NCBI GenBank assembly: GCA_034716535.1
Contig: JAYEJW010000537.1
Coordinates: 1 to 7,081, forward strand
Origin: JAYEJW01 sp034716535
Lineage (GTDB): Bacteria > Pseudomonadota > Gammaproteobacteria > Chromatiales > Chromatiaceae
DNA length: 7,081 nt
Direction: 5' to 3'
Part shown: piece by piece, positions 6,195 to 7,081 of the stretch
Layout of the letters: every line of letters begins with the position of its first letter
Numbering within the stretch: the stretch's first letter is position 1
The notes under the pieces: model-generated
Told to the model about the DNA's origin: nothing
What the model saw: the letters and a program-made list of their open reading frames with translations, nothing else
Databases searched by the model: none
Made by a program: the position numbers and the translations under genes

Positions 6195-6464
6195 ATGAAG
6201 ACTGGAAAAACCGAAGTTTCGCGCGCAGTCCGTGTGTTGCTGGTCGCTGCAGGGCTACTGCTGGCGTCAGGTCCTGGCATTGCAACGGAGCAGGCGCAGC
6301 AGCGCCAAGAGGCACGGGATACGAAACAGGACACCCGTACGGAGGCGCGTGACGCAAAAGTGGACTGCCGGGCTGCGGATCAGCAGAGCAACCCTGAGTG
6401 TCGTCAGGACAAGCGTGATGCCAAGCAGGAGGGCCGGGAGAACGCCCGTGACGTCAAGCACTGA
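6195..6464 (+). CDS. Small secreted, highly charged repeat protein (89 residues)
   Basis: ATG 6195 follows GGAGGT (6184-6189) by five bases, a strong ribosome binding site. Residues 1-31 form a signal peptide (core VRVLLVAAGLLLASG, probable cleavage after GIA at 28-30). The mature part of about 59 residues is almost wholly charged or polar and is built on a loose repeat of the type (R/K)DxKQ(D/E)xR: ARDTKQDTR, ARDAKVDCR, KRDAKQEGR, ARDVKH. Two cysteines (58 and 69) bracket a neutral stretch, RAADQQSNPE, and could form a disulphide after export. Such proteins are probably helical and periplasmic. I recall similar uncharacterised small proteins in proteobacteria but know no function. A degenerate copy of its C-terminal half follows at once. 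Confidence 0.75.
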   Translation: MKTGKTEVSRAVRVLLVAAGLLLASGPGIATEQAQQRQEARDTKQDTRTEARDAKVDCRAADQQSNPECRQDKRDAKQEGRENARDVKH

Positions 6465-6521
6465 AACGCCCAAGTCAGCGCTGGCGCCCGCCTGCCCTCG
6501 GGCGTCTGGTTTGCAGTCGGG

Positions 6522-6690
6522 ATGGAAGCGGCTGCTCGCGACGCAGCCGCAAGGTGACCGGGACGCTCGGGAAGACGCCCGTCGGGATTGCGGGGACGAG
6601 GGCGGCGCAGCCGGCAAGGACAAGCGGGACTACAAGCAGGAAGGCCGCAGTGATGAGGGTGGCACGAGCGATACCGCCGACAAGAGCTAA
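6522..6690 (+). pseudogene. Degenerate, frameshifted copy of the preceding charged protein
   Basis: From 6553 to TAA 6690 the frame reads GDRDAREDARRDCGDE... then KDKRDYKQEGR, closely matching the upstream protein: DKRDYKQEGR against DKRDAKQEGR is nine of ten residues, and 6619-6648 matches 6408-6437 at 24 of 30 bases. One cysteine is kept, the second region is lost (GDEGGAAGK), and there is no signal peptide. This frame has no ATG or GTG start. An ATG at 6522 in another frame reads MEAAARDAAAR and stops at TGA 6555-6557; skipping one base there joins it to the RDARED frame. The simplest reading is a tandem duplicate that lost its N-terminus and picked up a frameshift. An unusual +1 frameshift at AGG-TGA is a much less likely alternative. 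Confidence 0.5.
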
Positions 6691-6694
6691 GAGT

Positions 6695-6725
6695 TGTCTG
6701 GCCCAGGCCGATCCTGGGCCGGACA
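6695..6725 (+). terminator. Strong 13-bp hairpin, probable transcription end
   Basis: TGTCTGGCCCAGG (6695-6707) pairs with CCTGGGCCGGACA (6713-6725) across the five-base loop CCGAT: 12 Watson-Crick pairs and one G-U. It begins four bases after the TAA of the degenerate copy, where a terminator for the charged-protein gene is expected. It lacks a following T-run, so termination may be inefficient or the structure may instead stabilise the transcript end. Confidence 0.55.
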
Positions 6726-6752
6726 CCAAACGCGTTCGCTGCTGACTTCCTC

Positions 6753-6758
6753 TATAAA
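6753..6758 (+). promoter_or_regulatory. Possible -10 element for the 6777 ORF
   Basis: TATAAA lies 18 bases before ATG 6777 in a locally AT-rich stretch, just after the hairpin. No good -35 element is found 15-19 bases upstream (the sequence is near CGCGTT), so this is a weak call. A transcript starting from it would have a leader of only about 12 bases, with GGAA as the sole Shine-Dalgarno-like sequence. Confidence 0.25.
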
Positions 6759-6776
6759 CTACAGACACGGAATAAC

Positions 6777-7064
6777 ATGAAAACACGAATGACCTCGTTA
6801 TTTGCTATTGGCATGACAGTAGTCGGTTTTAACCAGACCGTTCATGCAAACACTGCCAATGACTTCAGTTTTTCGGCTAATTCGTCGACGTTACCGAGCG
6901 CAATGCAGGAAGCAGGGCAGCAACCGGCAGCGCCAATAATCCTTGCAGCCGGGGTCGTAAGCGTTCAGACCCCGGTGTCGATCTGCCCCCAAAGACATAG
7001 TGCACTTTTATCCGGCGGTAGCTGGCAGAACCGGAGCGGGATTACCCCTGCGGCGCTCACGTAA
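6777..7064 (+). CDS. Small exported protein, probably truncated by an insertion
   Basis: ATG 6777 opens a 95-residue frame. It begins with a signal peptide (MKTRM, core TSLFAIGMTVVGF, probable cleavage after VHA at 22-24) and continues as a Ser/Asn/Ala-rich segment (NTANDFSFSANSSTLPSAMQ). Codon 61 starts exactly at 6957, where the sequence changes character to GTAAGCG and an IS-like end. Residues 61-95, including SICPQRHSALLSGGSWQNRS, therefore look like read-through into foreign DNA rather than native sequence. If so, this is the 60-residue N-terminal stub of an interrupted gene. The family is not recognised. If no insertion exists, it is simply a small hypothetical secreted protein. Confidence 0.45.
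   Translation: MKTRMTSLFAIGMTVVGFNQTVHANTANDFSFSANSSTLPSAMQEAGQQPAAPIILAAGVVSVQTPVSICPQRHSALLSGGSWQNRSGITPAALT
6949..6975. repeat. Perfect 8-bp inverted repeat at the putative IS junction
   Basis: CCGGGGTC (6949-6956) and GACCCCGG (6968-6975) are perfectly complementary around the 11-base centre GTAAGCGTTCA. The left arm directly precedes the candidate IS tip GTAAGCG (6957) and is eight bases long, the size of IS66-family target duplications. The dyad could be chance, a hairpin, or a target chosen because it resembles the IS end. Confidence 0.5.
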
Positions 7065-7081
7065 GGTCTCGGCGATGTACA
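6957..7081. mobile_element. Probable end of an insertion sequence (IS66-like tip), runs off the window
   Basis: GTAAGCG at 6957-6963 is the terminal sequence I know from IS66-family elements, whose inverted repeats begin GTAA and which duplicate eight bases of target. It coincides with the point where the 6777 ORF loses its character. A second candidate end, TGTCGATCTGCCCCC at 6976-6990, has the TG tip of IS21-family repeats. About 120 bases of the element are visible, too few to identify a transposase. The family call is inference from short end motifs. Confidence 0.35.
7008..7081 (-). CDS. Possible C-terminus of a gene within the IS, partial
   Basis: A minus-strand frame entering from the right edge reads YIAETLRERRRGNPAPVLPA then TAG and stops at TAA 7010-7008. 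Its basic, helix-forming composition and its stop about 18 bases inside TGTCGATCTGCCCCC suit the tail of a transposase or accessory protein, but the 23 residues match no family I can name. Another minus-strand frame over the same stretch is also open, so coding is unproven. Confidence 0.25.
   Translation of the reverse strand, partial: YIAETLRERRRGNPAPVLPATAG

Noticed and set aside
6522..6560. Programmed +1 frameshift at AGG-TGA joining MEAAARDAAAR to the RDARED frame
   Set aside because: The junction superficially resembles the release-factor-2 arrangement, but there is no ribosome binding site before 6522, no upstream stimulator, and the downstream frame is degenerate, so a plain frameshift mutation is simpler.
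1..7081. CRISPR arrays, tRNA or rRNA genes, toxin-antitoxin pairs
   Set aside because: No regularly spaced long repeats, no cloverleaf-like sequence and no paired small toxin/antitoxin ORFs were found on either strand.

Overview
The window looks like accessory chromosomal DNA from a GC-rich Pseudomonadota. The evidence is GC-rich, codon-biased genes, Sec-type signal peptides, a very long CadC/MalT-like regulator of a kind expanded in proteobacteria, and a DUF1254/DUF1214 protein. The sequence alone does not fix the genus.

Layout, left to right. (1) Positions 1-148, minus strand, hold the start of a secreted protein that runs off the left edge. It overlaps by ATGA the end of a decayed minus-strand DUF1254 fragment (about 145-451). 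(2) Positions 452-912 hold no gene I can support. (3) Positions 913-3951, minus strand, encode a 1012-residue regulator: winged-helix DNA-binding domain, AAA/STAND ATPase, TolB/FlgO-like domain and TPRs. (4) Positions 3952-4101 form a divergent control region with the heptamer TTTCACG repeated in phase; a fourth copy lies in the palindrome TTCACGTGAA at the next gene's start. (5) Positions 4102-5981, plus strand, hold a small conserved-looking ORF, a 20-residue leader peptide with a strong ribosome binding site, and a 514-residue secreted DUF1254/DUF1214 protein whose ATG overlaps the leader stop. (6) Positions 6195-6690 hold a small secreted, highly charged protein and a degenerate, frameshifted second copy of its C-terminal half, followed by a strong hairpin. 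(7) Positions 6777-7081 hold the signal-peptide end of another small protein. It appears to be cut at about 6957 by the end of an insertion sequence that continues past the right edge.

Working model (inference): the large regulator acts on the intergenic TTTCACG array and controls itself and/or the divergent small ORF, leader and DUF1254 unit. Translation of the DUF1254 protein is probably coupled to the leader peptide. The DUF1254 remnant on the far side of the regulator suggests the regulator was once flanked by two DUF1254 genes, one of which has decayed. The right part carries further signs of turnover: a degenerate duplicate and an IS junction.
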